64,000 nucleotides of DNA, taken from Verrucomicrobiota bacterium. GTDB lineage: Bacteria; Verrucomicrobiota; Verrucomicrobiia; Opitutales; Opitutaceae. Positions 36,366-44,598 of this stretch are shown here, piece after piece (position 1 is the first letter of the stretch; each line of letters starts with the position of its first letter). Location: positions 23,887 to 87,886 of the forward strand of contig JADKHC010000016.1 of NCBI GenBank assembly GCA_016721945.1, read 5' to 3'. The position numbers were made by a program, and so were the translations under genes. The notes below the pieces were generated by a model. It did no database searches. It saw only the letters and a list, made by a program, of their open reading frames with translations, and had not been told where the DNA came from.

Positions 36366-37561
36366 CGTGCGTTCCACAGTTGCAGGATGGGGAGCACCAC
36401 GGCCATCGCCACGAATCCGACCACGGCGATCAACGATAGCATGATCACAGGATCGAAGATCGCGAAGACGACTTTGATCCGGCGCGGGATGATTTTGTTG
36501 TAGTAATCGGCGACGCTTTGCAGCGCGACGTCGAGGGTGCCGGACGTTTCTCCCGTCGAAATCATGGTGACGACGGTGGGCGGGAAGATGTCGTGTTTCG
36601 CGAGGCTTTTGCTGAAGTGGGTGCCCTCGGTGACTGCGGTGCGCACTTCTTCGATGGCCTGTTCCAGGGCCTGATTGCCGACCAGTTTTTTGCAGATTTC
36701 GAGACCGCGCAGCAGCGTGATGCCGCTCCGGTAAAGCATGGCGAGGTTTTGCGTGAAACGTGAGAGCGCGAACATCGCGATCAGCGGTCCGAAGATCGGC
36801 AGTTTCATCAATGCCCGGTCAAATACGCGGGCATAGCGTGGGACGCGGAGAAGCATTTTTAACCCGAACCAGGCGGCAACACCACCGCCGATGATGAAGG
36901 GCCATCCGTGGAGTAAAAGATTACTGATCCAGATCGTGATGCGCGTGACCAGTGGCACTCCGAGCGAAAGATCCGTCAACAAGCTCACGAAGCGCGGCAC
37001 GATAAATGTGAACAACAGCAACACGAGGGCGAAGGCTGCGCCCGTCACCATGAGCGGGTAGATGAGTGCTTGTCGGATTTCGCCGATCAAACGGTCTAAC
37101 CATTCGTAGTAACTACTTAAACCTTCGAACGATTCCGGCAAGTGACCGCTCACTTCGCCTGCGTGGACGATGGCGACCACCTGCGGAGGGAAACTGCGAG
37201 GGAACATGGCGAGCGATTGATGCAACTGCACGCCGAGGGTGAGCTGATCGCGCACGGTGCCGAGCACGGTGCCGAGTCGTGTGCCCTCGGTATCGTTGGC
37301 CAGCCGGTCGATCGCATTGGGGATCGGGATGCCGGCGCGCAGCAGCAGCGTCATCTGCACAAAGAAATTGATGAGGTCGCCGCGTTTTACCGCGATGTCG
37401 TGAGTTTCGCCGGTCTCGACCGCAGAGCCTTCGCGAGCATCCAATAACCAAATGCCAGAGGCACGTAACCGATTTTCGGCTATGATGACGCTGTCGGCTT
37501 CGATCGCCCCTTGGATGATCTGGCCAGTCGCGTTATAGGCACGGTAACGGAACATGCTCAT
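36362..37561 (-). CDS. GspF/PilC-type inner membrane platform protein
   Basis: A 399-residue polytopic protein with the two repeated GspF domains: first FFVQMTLLLRAGIPIPNAIDRL to YYEWLDRL, second LSRFTQNLAMLYRSGITLLRGLEI to YYNKIIPRRI. Three membrane spans are visible (ALIYPLMVTGAAFALVLLLF, WPFIIGGGVAAWFGL and the C-terminal DPVIMLSLIAVVGFVAMAVVL). It forms the rotating base on which the ATPase adds pilin subunits. Begins MSMFRYRAYNATGQ; the second Met (37555) is an alternative start. Five bases downstream of the ATPase gene. Confidence 0.94.
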   Translation of the reverse strand: MSMFRYRAYNATGQIIQGAIEADSVIIAENRLRASGIWLLDAREGSAVETGETHDIAVKRGDLINFFVQMTLLLRAGIPIPNAIDRLANDTEGTRLGTVLGTVRDQLTLGVQLHQSLAMFPRSFPPQVVAIVHAGEVSGHLPESFEGLSSYYEWLDRLIGEIRQALIYPLMVTGAAFALVLLLFTFIVPRFVSLLTDLSLGVPLVTRITIWISNLLLHGWPFIIGGGVAAWFGLKMLLRVPRYARVFDRALMKLPIFGPLIAMFALSRFTQNLAMLYRSGITLLRGLEICKKLVGNQALEQAIEEVRTAVTEGTHFSKSLAKHDIFPPTVVTMISTGETSGTLDVALQSVADYYNKIIPRRIKVVFAIFDPVIMLSLIAVVGFVAMAVVLPILQLWNAR

Positions 37562-37566
37562 CGTCG

Positions 37567-39306
37567 TCAGTGTGAGAACGCTACGCGGAAGATTTCCTCC
37601 AAAGTAGTGTCGCCTGCGAAGGCACGGCGCAGGCCGTCGTCGAAGAGGCGTGCCATGCCTTTTTCCAGAGCGAGCGCTTGGAGCTTTTCAACGTTTCCGG
37701 TTGTGAGAATCGGATGGTAGTCCTCATCGATCTCGAAGATCTCGAAGATAGCGACACGACCGCGGTAACCCTGTTGTCGGCATTCGGGGCAACCGCGTGG
37801 ACGCCAGAGTTTTGGCTCTTCGTCGGTCGGTATGGGAAGGTTAAAGCTGCGTAAATGTTCACACGGGTCGACCAGCGGTTCACGGCAGGTTGGGCACAGA
37901 CGTCGAACCAGGCGTTGCGCAATAATGAGCCGCAGCGTGGCTGGCAGAAGAAAAGGTTCGACCCCGAGATCGATGAGGCGCGGTACGGCGCTGATCGAAT
38001 CGTTGGTGTGAAGAGAGCTGAAAACCAAATGGCCGGTGAGTGCGGCGCGCACCATGAGCTGGGCGGTTTCGGTGTCGCGAGTTTCGCCCACGAGGATGAC
38101 GTCGGGGTCTTGCCGCAAAAGGGTGCGCAGACCGTTGCCGAAAGTAAGGCCGATCTTTTCGCTGATCTGAGTCTGGCGGATCTGCGGCAGCCGGTACTCG
38201 ATCGGATCTTCGAGCGTGAAGACGGAGCGTTCGGTGCGATTCACGCCGTTGAGCGCGGTGTAGAGAGTAGTTGTTTTACCACTACCGGTCGGGCCGGTGA
38301 CGAGGACGATGCCGTGGGGCATGTTGACGGCCTTGGCCAGGCAGTCTTCCTCTTTTTTTCGAAGACCGAGCGAGCGGATGCTGCGCAGGAGATTGCCACT
38401 GTCGAGAATACGCAGCACGACGCTTTCGCCATAGCTGGTCGGAAGGCAGGACACGCGGAAATTCAACTCCTTGCGACCGAGGGTAAAACTGAAACGTCCG
38501 TCCTGCGGCAAGCGCGTCTCGGAAACGTCGAGATTCGACATGACTTTGATGCGGGCGAGGAAGGGATCTTGCAGATCCTTGGGGATGAGCATCGAGGCCT
38601 GCATGATGCCGTCGGTGCGCATGCGGATGCGCAGAGATTTTTCGTCGGGCTCGAAATGGATGTCACTGGCGGATTTTCGCACGGCGGCGGCGATGATTTG
38701 CTCGATGGCACGGATGATGGGCGCAGTCGTGTCGTCGCCGCTCTTGTGCTCGTTGATCTTCATCAACTCGTCGATCGTCTGATCGAGCGAGCCCTCGCGT
38801 TCGTGACAGGCGGCGAGTTTTTCCAGGATGTTGGGTTTCGGCGCGGTGAGAACGTCGACCTTGAGCCGGGTCATCTGTTCGACGCGGTCGATGGCGACCA
38901 CATCGAATGGATCGGCCATGATCAGCGTGAGCGTATCGCGAGTATGGCGATAGGGGATGATTGCGGCTTCTTTGCAGAATTCGTAGGGAACGAGCGCGAT
39001 CGTTTCGGCGACCGTCTCGATCTTAGTGACATCGATCGTCGGCGTCTGCGAATCCTTGGCTAGGAAAAGAGAGATGTCTTCCTCGGTGGCCAGGCCGAGT
39101 TTCTGAATGACAGCGCCCATCAACAGCCCGGAACGCTTTTGCTCGCGCACGGCGAGTTCGAGCTGTTGCGGTGTGATCAGGCCTGCTTCGACGAGGCGAT
39201 CACCGAGGCGCTTGGTGGTCGATTTTTCAAAGAAAAGGCCAAATTGTAACCGCGCCAGATCAACTGGCTTTTCTCCATCGGGATTGATGATTTTTGCAGG
39301 GGGCAT
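37567..39306 (-). CDS. GspE/PilB/MshE-type assembly ATPase with MshEN-like domain
   Basis: A 579-residue hexameric secretion ATPase. The N-terminal domain reads RLGDRLVEAGLI...LAVREQ and then LMGAVIQKLGLATEEDISLFL, matching the tandem MshEN c-di-GMP-binding motif (RLGxxLVxxGLI...Q). The ATPase core has Walker A GPTGSGKTTT, an Asp box, Walker B LLRQDPDVILVGETRD and a His box (GHLVFSSLHTNDS). A zinc site is formed by CPTC and CPEC near residues 475-510, as in GspE and PilB. No PilT retraction ATPase is nearby, so the machine may be extension-only. Start at 39306 follows a stem-loop after the pilin gene. Confidence 0.94.
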   Translation of the reverse strand: MPPAKIINPDGEKPVDLARLQFGLFFEKSTTKRLGDRLVEAGLITPQQLELAVREQKRSGLLMGAVIQKLGLATEEDISLFLAKDSQTPTIDVTKIETVAETIALVPYEFCKEAAIIPYRHTRDTLTLIMADPFDVVAIDRVEQMTRLKVDVLTAPKPNILEKLAACHEREGSLDQTIDELMKINEHKSGDDTTAPIIRAIEQIIAAAVRKSASDIHFEPDEKSLRIRMRTDGIMQASMLIPKDLQDPFLARIKVMSNLDVSETRLPQDGRFSFTLGRKELNFRVSCLPTSYGESVVLRILDSGNLLRSIRSLGLRKKEEDCLAKAVNMPHGIVLVTGPTGSGKTTTLYTALNGVNRTERSVFTLEDPIEYRLPQIRQTQISEKIGLTFGNGLRTLLRQDPDVILVGETRDTETAQLMVRAALTGHLVFSSLHTNDSISAVPRLIDLGVEPFLLPATLRLIIAQRLVRRLCPTCREPLVDPCEHLRSFNLPIPTDEEPKLWRPRGCPECRQQGYRGRVAIFEIFEIDEDYHPILTTGNVEKLQALALEKGMARLFDDGLRRAFAGDTTLEEIFRVAFSH

Positions 39307-39317
39307 GCTTAAACGGG

Positions 39318-39348
39318 ACCGGGCCGTGCGTCGTTACGCCGGCCCGGT
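39318..39348 (-). other. Intercistronic stem-loop after the pilin gene
   Basis: ACCGGGCC (39318-39325) and GGCCCGGT (39341-39348) form an 8-bp GC-rich stem in the 87-base gap between the pilin-like gene and the ATPase gene. There is no T run, so it more likely protects or processes the upstream pilin message, raising its level over the machine genes, than terminates transcription. Function inferred. Confidence 0.5.
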
Positions 39349-39393
39349 TCGCAATATCCAAAAAAAGTGTCCTGATCCGGGCGGAGTATATGA

Positions 39394-40075
39394 CTACTGA
39401 TGAGCGATGTAGATATAGACGGTGGTTAGGCCAGCGACTGGAGCGGCGTAAACCACTTTGCCAGCATTGTCGGCAGCGCCCATGGCGGGGGTGTTGGATT
39501 CACCATCGATACGCATGCTGACTTCACGGGCCTCGTTGCTGGTCACATTGACGAAAACGGCTGAGACTACGCTGGCGCCTGTGGGGAGATTGGTATTTGC
39601 CGCTGAGGCGGTAATTCGCGCCGAGAGCCACGGAGGGCAACTGGGCGGGATTCGAAGCGATACAGATGACTCGGGATTGTCCGGTCTGCACGGTGCCGCC
39701 GGTCGCGGCCCAAGCACCCGCAGCGCGCGCCCAGGTGGCGCCAGCGGGCGGTGGGTTACCTGGTTGCGCACCAATTTTTACGGTGAAGCGACCTTCCATC
39801 AACCCGTCTGTAAAGAGGAGATCATCGATACGAGAATTGTTGTTCGTAAGAGGGATGGTGCCGTATTTTCCGGCAAACTCGGCGATGGCAGTCTTAATCG
39901 CTCCGACTGAACTTGCCGCGTTCGTGATACGCGACGAGGCGATGGTTGAGAAAACCTTGGGCACGATGATCACGGCGAGCACGGCGATAATCGCCAGAAC
40001 ACCGATCATTTCAACAAGACTAAAACCTGATTGACGACGGTGAGAAGACATAGACGGAAGCGAAGTTTTATTCAT
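39394..40075 (-). pseudogene. Type IV prepilin-like protein, frameshifted near the C-terminus
   Basis: First gene of the operon, probably the major pilin or pseudopilin. It starts MNKTSLPSMSSHRRQ and carries the prepilin site SGFSLVEMIGVLAIIAVLAVI with Glu at +5. After a correct body (GAIKTAIAEFAGKYGTIPLT) the frame is lost between about 39614 and 39626: one frame ends in meaningless Arg/Gln-rich sequence, while the next reads ITASAANTNLPTGASVVSAV and continues pilin-like to AGLTTVYIYIAHQ at 39394. Removal of one base gives a 226-residue protein. Since the machine genes are intact, a sequencing error or phase-variation-like indel is more likely than loss. Confidence 0.85.
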
Positions 40076-40472
40076 AAGGGTAAAGGGCTTGGTCGATGGG
40101 GCTTAAATCGTCTCTTGTTGGGATAACTTTAGCCAAAGAATGAGCTTTCGCCCTCAGGAAAACCATGGGGAGCGAGCCACTTTGGTGGTTCGGGTTTTGC
40201 CAGAACTCTGCCTGGTTCCGGATCGTGTCTGCGTCGCATGATTGTGGATACCGTATGGCGGCGCGGCATAAGTTGCCGGAGTATGTGCGTGAAGCCTGGG
40301 TAATGAGTGCGAGGCGATCGCGATTTTGGTGAAAGTATACAGGGCAAAACGCTGGCCAGGTTTCCGTAGTTATCGAAGCAGCTTAAGCTAAGGGTTTTTC
40401 CTTTCTAGCCGATATAGGTAAAGCTCCCTGCGTTAAGCTGATGCCGAGGCGCACATTCCCACAACTACAACC
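40076..40472. other. Intergenic region between divergent operons
   Basis: About 400 bases separating the pilus operon (minus) from the response regulator gene (plus). It should hold both promoters, but no clear -35/-10 or sigma-54 site, repeat or RNA gene is visible. Short open frames here have no protein-like character. Confidence 0.5.
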
Positions 40473-41690
40473 ATGAATATCCTCGTCGTGGATGATGATC
40501 CTGTTGCGCAAAGGATCATGAAAATGTTCGTGGAGAAATCGGGGTACACGCCAACGATCTACACCGACGGTCCAAAAGGGCTGGAGGCTGCACTCGCACC
40601 TGATGCGCCGCCGATCATCCTGCTCGACTGGATGCTGCCCGGTATGGACGGGATCACGGTTTGCAAAAAGATCCGCGAGGCGAAACCCAAGGTGCGGCCC
40701 TATGTGATCATGCTCAGCGCGAAACACGGCAAGGACGAGATTGCCGCCGGCCTTGATGCAGGCGCGGATGACTTTGTTTCAAAGCCTTTCAATGTCGGGG
40801 AAATGCAGGCTCGTCTGCGCGTCGCGAAACGATTGATCGAATATCAACGGGAATTGTTGAAGCAGATCGACGACAACGAAGTGCTTACTCAACGCAACAG
40901 CTTGCTGGGCGAACTCATCAGCAAGCGTCAGGGCGTCGAGGCACCGAAACACCCACTACCGGCAGCAAAACCAGTCGCCGCTAATAAGGTCGTAGAGCAC
41001 AAGCCGACAGATTTCTCCGATCACGAGGTGCGCTACATGTTGTCCATCGCGTTACTTGAACTGCGACTGGCCTTGCAGGGAGTGACCCCTCGTTCACGTC
41101 CGCCGGAGTTTAGTTTTGCCGAATTCTGCGCCTGGAGCGGGCTGATGATACCAGAGCACGATGCTTGGGTGGATCTGGTGGTTTTGGGTGAGACTCAGGC
41201 AGCGGAGCGACTTTTCGAGAGCTCGCTCGGACGTAAACCGCACTCTGAGACCGAGACCGCCGGTTTCATGGCCGAGATGGCGCGGATGGTGGCGATCGGC
41301 TTTACCCGTATGTTGCGGGTTCGCGCAGGTGAGGTCGTGCAGCCACTGATTTCGCGGGCGTTGCGTCTGTCGATCTCGACCCCACCTGTGCCGACACCTG
41401 CGGTGAACCGCTCCTATGATCTCGTGATTGAGAATCTTCCTTTCCGGCTGCTGACTGCACTTGAGCCATGCACCAAACAGATGATGACGCCGGGTGCGGT
41501 TCATGCCCTCGATTATCTCGCTGGACCGTTTCCGCCGAAGGAGATGAGCTCGGTGCCGATCTTCAACGAAGGTGTCGTTATGACGCCGCGTTTTATCGAG
41601 AAACTGTTGAGTCACGACGTGGCGGTACAGCAGGGCGAATGCGTTGCCGTGCGGCGTCCAACGAAGCTGGCTAGATACTTTAACGCCTAG
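40473..41690 (+). CDS. Response regulator with uncharacterised C-terminal domain
   Basis: A 405-residue protein. The N-terminal 125 residues are a complete REC domain (ILVVDDDPVAQRI, phospho-Asp in IILLDWMLPGMDG, MLSAKHGKD, FVSKPF). A coiled-coil and Pro/Ala-rich linker (about 130-185) leads to a 210-residue C-terminal part that is not DNA-binding, GGDEF, EAL or HD-GYP. It includes FMAEMARMVAIGFTRMLRVRAGEVVQPLISRALRLSISTP, which recalls the CheX/CheC helix-loop pattern, a weak hint of phosphatase or c-di-GMP-like signalling. Divergent from the pilus operon and next to a kinase gene at 41825, so the three units may form one circuit. Confidence 0.85.
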   Translation: MNILVVDDDPVAQRIMKMFVEKSGYTPTIYTDGPKGLEAALAPDAPPIILLDWMLPGMDGITVCKKIREAKPKVRPYVIMLSAKHGKDEIAAGLDAGADDFVSKPFNVGEMQARLRVAKRLIEYQRELLKQIDDNEVLTQRNSLLGELISKRQGVEAPKHPLPAAKPVAANKVVEHKPTDFSDHEVRYMLSIALLELRLALQGVTPRSRPPEFSFAEFCAWSGLMIPEHDAWVDLVVLGETQAAERLFESSLGRKPHSETETAGFMAEMARMVAIGFTRMLRVRAGEVVQPLISRALRLSISTPPVPTPAVNRSYDLVIENLPFRLLTALEPCTKQMMTPGAVHALDYLAGPFPPKEMSSVPIFNEGVVMTPRFIEKLLSHDVAVQQGECVAVRRPTKLARYFNA

Positions 41691-41824
41691 GTCCTACATC
41701 CGGAATTCCTACTGGTGGTAGATAGTCGGACGGTTTCAGGAGCGTTGCGTCAATTGCTCGACGATGCGCCTTAATCGAAGGCGTTCATGGCCGATGTTAA
41801 AAGGAGTTTCCCGAGAAGGAATGC

Positions 41825-42949
41825 ATGTCTACTGACTCACCATGTCGTTGCAGCAACGATCCTGCACTGGTTTTGCCAGAGTCATTGCAGCACGTGCTGC
41901 CGCTGATTGACTCTCTGCTTGAGCATGTAGTCATCGTCGATGCGGAGCGTCGTATCGTGCATGCCAATCCCTCGTTTCTGCATATTCTCGAACCCGAGCA
42001 GGTGCTGGATTTGAATGGAAAACGCTTTGGTAACGCTGTGGGTTGCAGCCATGCAGGGCAAACAGAAGGAGGCTGCGGATCGACAAAATTCTGCAAGGAA
42101 TGCGGTGCGTACCGTGCGCAGATGGCCGCGTTTGCCGGTGAGCCCGTGGTTGAGGAATGCCGGATTGTACGGGCAGATGGCGGTGCGCTCAATTTTAGGA
42201 TTCGAGCGAGTCACTGGGATGCGGCCGGTCGTCCACTTTTGATCATAACGGCACTCGATACGAGCGGCGAAGAGCGTCGCCGTTTGCTCGAAAAACTCTT
42301 TTTTCACGATGTTCGAAATACGGTCGGCGGAGTAACAGGCCTGGCCGAATACATCGGCCGAGCACAACCACTTGGTACCGACAGCACGCAGACGGCTCTC
42401 ATCGCCTCCATGACGCGACTGACGCGCCAATTGTTGGATGAAATCGATTCCTTTGCCTGCCTGAGTGAAGCAGAAAACGGTGAATTAACGGCCAGGAACG
42501 AGCCGTGTGATCCAGGGGTGTTGCTCGAGGCGGTGCGTGAACTTTATGAGCGACAGAAGTTGGCTGATCGGCGAACCATCACGGTAGATTGTGAGCAATC
42601 CCTGCCAATCATTCAGGTTGATCGTGTGCTGGTTTCGAGAGTGGTGGGAAACTTCGTCAAGAATGCCCTTGAGGCGACAAAGGTTGGTGAATCCATCACG
42701 GTGGGTGCACGCTGGAAGGATGCTGCTTTTGAGTTCTATGTTCAGAATCTCGCAGTCATTCCTGAGCGGGAGCAGTTGCAGATTTTTCAAAGATCATTTT
42801 CCACCAAAGGACCGGGCCGTGGACTAGGCACTCATAGCGCACAACTGATCGGAGAACGGGTGTTGGGCGCCAAAGTCGGGTTCACTTCGAACGCCACTGA
42901 AGGAACCGTGTTCTGGATCCGCCTGCCAGAGTCAGCACTAACCGGGTAG
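41825..42949 (+). CDS. Histidine kinase with cysteine-rich PAS domain
   Basis: A 374-residue soluble kinase. The PAS domain (about 25-150: VVIVDAERRIVHANPSFLHIL) is interrupted by a four-plus cysteine cluster, GCSHAGQTEGGCGSTKFCKECG, likely to bind a metal or sense redox state. The phospho-acceptor His lies in KLFFHDVRNTVGG. The HATPase region has an N box (VVGNFVKNALEAT), but the usual DxGxG G1 box is replaced by VQNLAVIPEREQ; the G2 part is SFSTKGPGRGLGTH. The same odd layout occurs in a recognisable group of kinases, so it is probably functional. No membrane spans. Likely partner is the regulator 135 bases upstream. Confidence 0.88.
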   Translation: MSTDSPCRCSNDPALVLPESLQHVLPLIDSLLEHVVIVDAERRIVHANPSFLHILEPEQVLDLNGKRFGNAVGCSHAGQTEGGCGSTKFCKECGAYRAQMAAFAGEPVVEECRIVRADGGALNFRIRASHWDAAGRPLLIITALDTSGEERRRLLEKLFFHDVRNTVGGVTGLAEYIGRAQPLGTDSTQTALIASMTRLTRQLLDEIDSFACLSEAENGELTARNEPCDPGVLLEAVRELYERQKLADRRTITVDCEQSLPIIQVDRVLVSRVVGNFVKNALEATKVGESITVGARWKDAAFEFYVQNLAVIPEREQLQIFQRSFSTKGPGRGLGTHSAQLIGERVLGAKVGFTSNATEGTVFWIRLPESALTG

Positions 42950-43052
42950 ACGGTTTGAGGCTGTTTGCAGAAAACGATTTCATGCGTGAAGTCGAACCAA
43001 TTGGTAGGTTGCTTTGTGGTGTCGACATAAGGCCGAAACGACTCGACATGAA

Positions 43053-43079
43053 AAAGGCCGGGCTTGTGGCCCGGCCTTT
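43053..43079. terminator. Bidirectional rho-independent terminator
   Basis: AAAGGCCGGGC (43053-43063) and GCCCGGCCTTT (43069-43079) form a perfect 11-bp stem with loop TTGTG. On the minus strand T's follow, so it ends the enolase transcript; it may also stop the kinase gene from the other side. Confidence 0.92.
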
Positions 43080-43141
43080 GAGAGAAAGATAAAGAGGAAC
43101 GAGTAAGAGAAAGAATTTTAGTTCTTTCTCTCGGTTGCTCT

Positions 43142-44437
43142 TTAGCGGCGGGAGGCTGGCAGCGCGCTCACACCAGCGTACACGGCGTTCTTGCCGAGCA
43201 GCTGCTCGATGCGGAGGAGCTGGTTGTACTTGGCGGTACGGTCGGTACGGCTGAGCGAACCAGTCTTGATCTGACCGCAGTTCGTCGCGACAGCGATGTC
43301 GGCGATCGTGGAATCCTCGGTCTCGCCGGAGCGATGGGAGAGGACGGCGGTGTACTTGTTGAACTGCGCGAGCTGCACGGCGTCGAGCGTCTCGGTGAGG
43401 GAACCGATCTGGTTCACCTTGACGAGGATCGAGTTGGCGGTGCCGGTATCGATACCCTTCTGGAGGAACTTGACGTTGGTGACGAAGAGATCGTCGCCGA
43501 CGAGCTGAACCTTGTCGCCGAGGGCTTCGGTGAGCTTCTTCCATGTCTTCCAGTCGCCTTCTGCACAACCATCTTCAATCGACACGATTGGATAGTCTTT
43601 GCAGAGCTTGACGTAGAAAGCGACGAGCTCGTCACCGGTGAGCTTCTTGCCGGAACTCTTCTTGAAGACGTAGGTCTCGTTGCCGGTGTAGAATTCGGAG
43701 GAAGCGCAATCGAGCGCGAGGAAGATCTGCTTGCCGAGCTTGTAGCCAGCGTCTTTGACGGCCTGAGAAATGACGTCGAGGGCGGCTTCAGCGCTGTCGA
43801 GCTTCGGAGCAAAACCACCTTCGTCGCCGACGGCGGTGGAGAGACCTTTTTTCTTCAACACGGCCTTGAGGGCGTGGAAGATTTCGGTGATCGCCTGGAG
43901 GCCTTCGCTGAAGGTCGTGAAGCCGTGCGGCATGATCATGAATTCCTGGAAATCGATCGGAGCATCGGAGTGCGCGCCGCCGTTGATGACGTTGGCCATC
44001 GGAACGGGAAGGACCTTGGCGTTCGGGCCGCCGATGTACTTGAAGAGGGGCTGGCCGAGGGCTTCGGCAGCGGACTTTGCCACGGCGAGCGAAACAGCGA
44101 GGATGGCGTTCGCGCCGAGCTTCGACTTGGTTTCGGTGCCGTCGAGAGCGAGCATCTTGTTGTCGATAGAGACTTGATCGAGCGCGTCCATGCCGATGAG
44201 GGCAGGAGCGATGATCTTCGTCACGTTGGCGACGGCTTTGCTCACGCCTTTGCCGCAGAAACGCTTCTTGTCGCCGTCACGCAGCTCGATGGCTTCGTGT
44301 TCGCCAGTGCTGGCGCCGGAGGGAACAGCCGCACGGCCGAGGGCGCCGCAGGCGAGCTTGACGTCGACTTCGACGGTGGGATTGCCGCGGGAATCGAGGA
44401 TTTCGCGGGCGATGATGGAGGTGATCGTAGTACTCAT
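43142..44437 (-). CDS. eno: Enolase (phosphopyruvate hydratase)
   Basis: A 431-residue glycolytic enzyme interconverting 2-phosphoglycerate and phosphoenolpyruvate. The ATG at 44437 (MSTTITSIIAREILDSRGNP) is preferred over the in-frame start at 44455 because it begins at the family N-terminus. Catalytic and Mg-binding motifs are all visible: SGASTGEHEA, VGDEGGFAP with the catalytic Glu, LALDCAS, VSIEDGCAEGDW, LVGDDLFVTN, ILVKVNQIGS with the catalytic Lys, and SHRSGETEDS. Followed by a strong terminator. Confidence 0.98.
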   Translation of the reverse strand: MSTTITSIIAREILDSRGNPTVEVDVKLACGALGRAAVPSGASTGEHEAIELRDGDKKRFCGKGVSKAVANVTKIIAPALIGMDALDQVSIDNKMLALDGTETKSKLGANAILAVSLAVAKSAAEALGQPLFKYIGGPNAKVLPVPMANVINGGAHSDAPIDFQEFMIMPHGFTTFSEGLQAITEIFHALKAVLKKKGLSTAVGDEGGFAPKLDSAEAALDVISQAVKDAGYKLGKQIFLALDCASSEFYTGNETYVFKKSSGKKLTGDELVAFYVKLCKDYPIVSIEDGCAEGDWKTWKKLTEALGDKVQLVGDDLFVTNVKFLQKGIDTGTANSILVKVNQIGSLTETLDAVQLAQFNKYTAVLSHRSGETEDSTIADIAVATNCGQIKTGSLSRTDRTAKYNQLLRIEQLLGKNAVYAGVSALPASRR

Positions 44438-44598
44438 AGGAAAAGAATCTGACAAAAGGAGATGGGAGTGAAATTGAGCTGAGCCACGAGTGGAAGGCGA
44501 AAAATGGGGTCGCTCGAACTTGCCAAAAAATGCACAGCGGGCGTTTTTCAGCTTTCAGGTCCGGCGAACTGGTTGCCAAATACCTGCTGCAGCAAGGG

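Noticed and set aside
43334..44452. A 372-codon plus-strand gene opposite enolase
   Set aside because: It mirrors the enolase codons; the enolase frame has all catalytic motifs.
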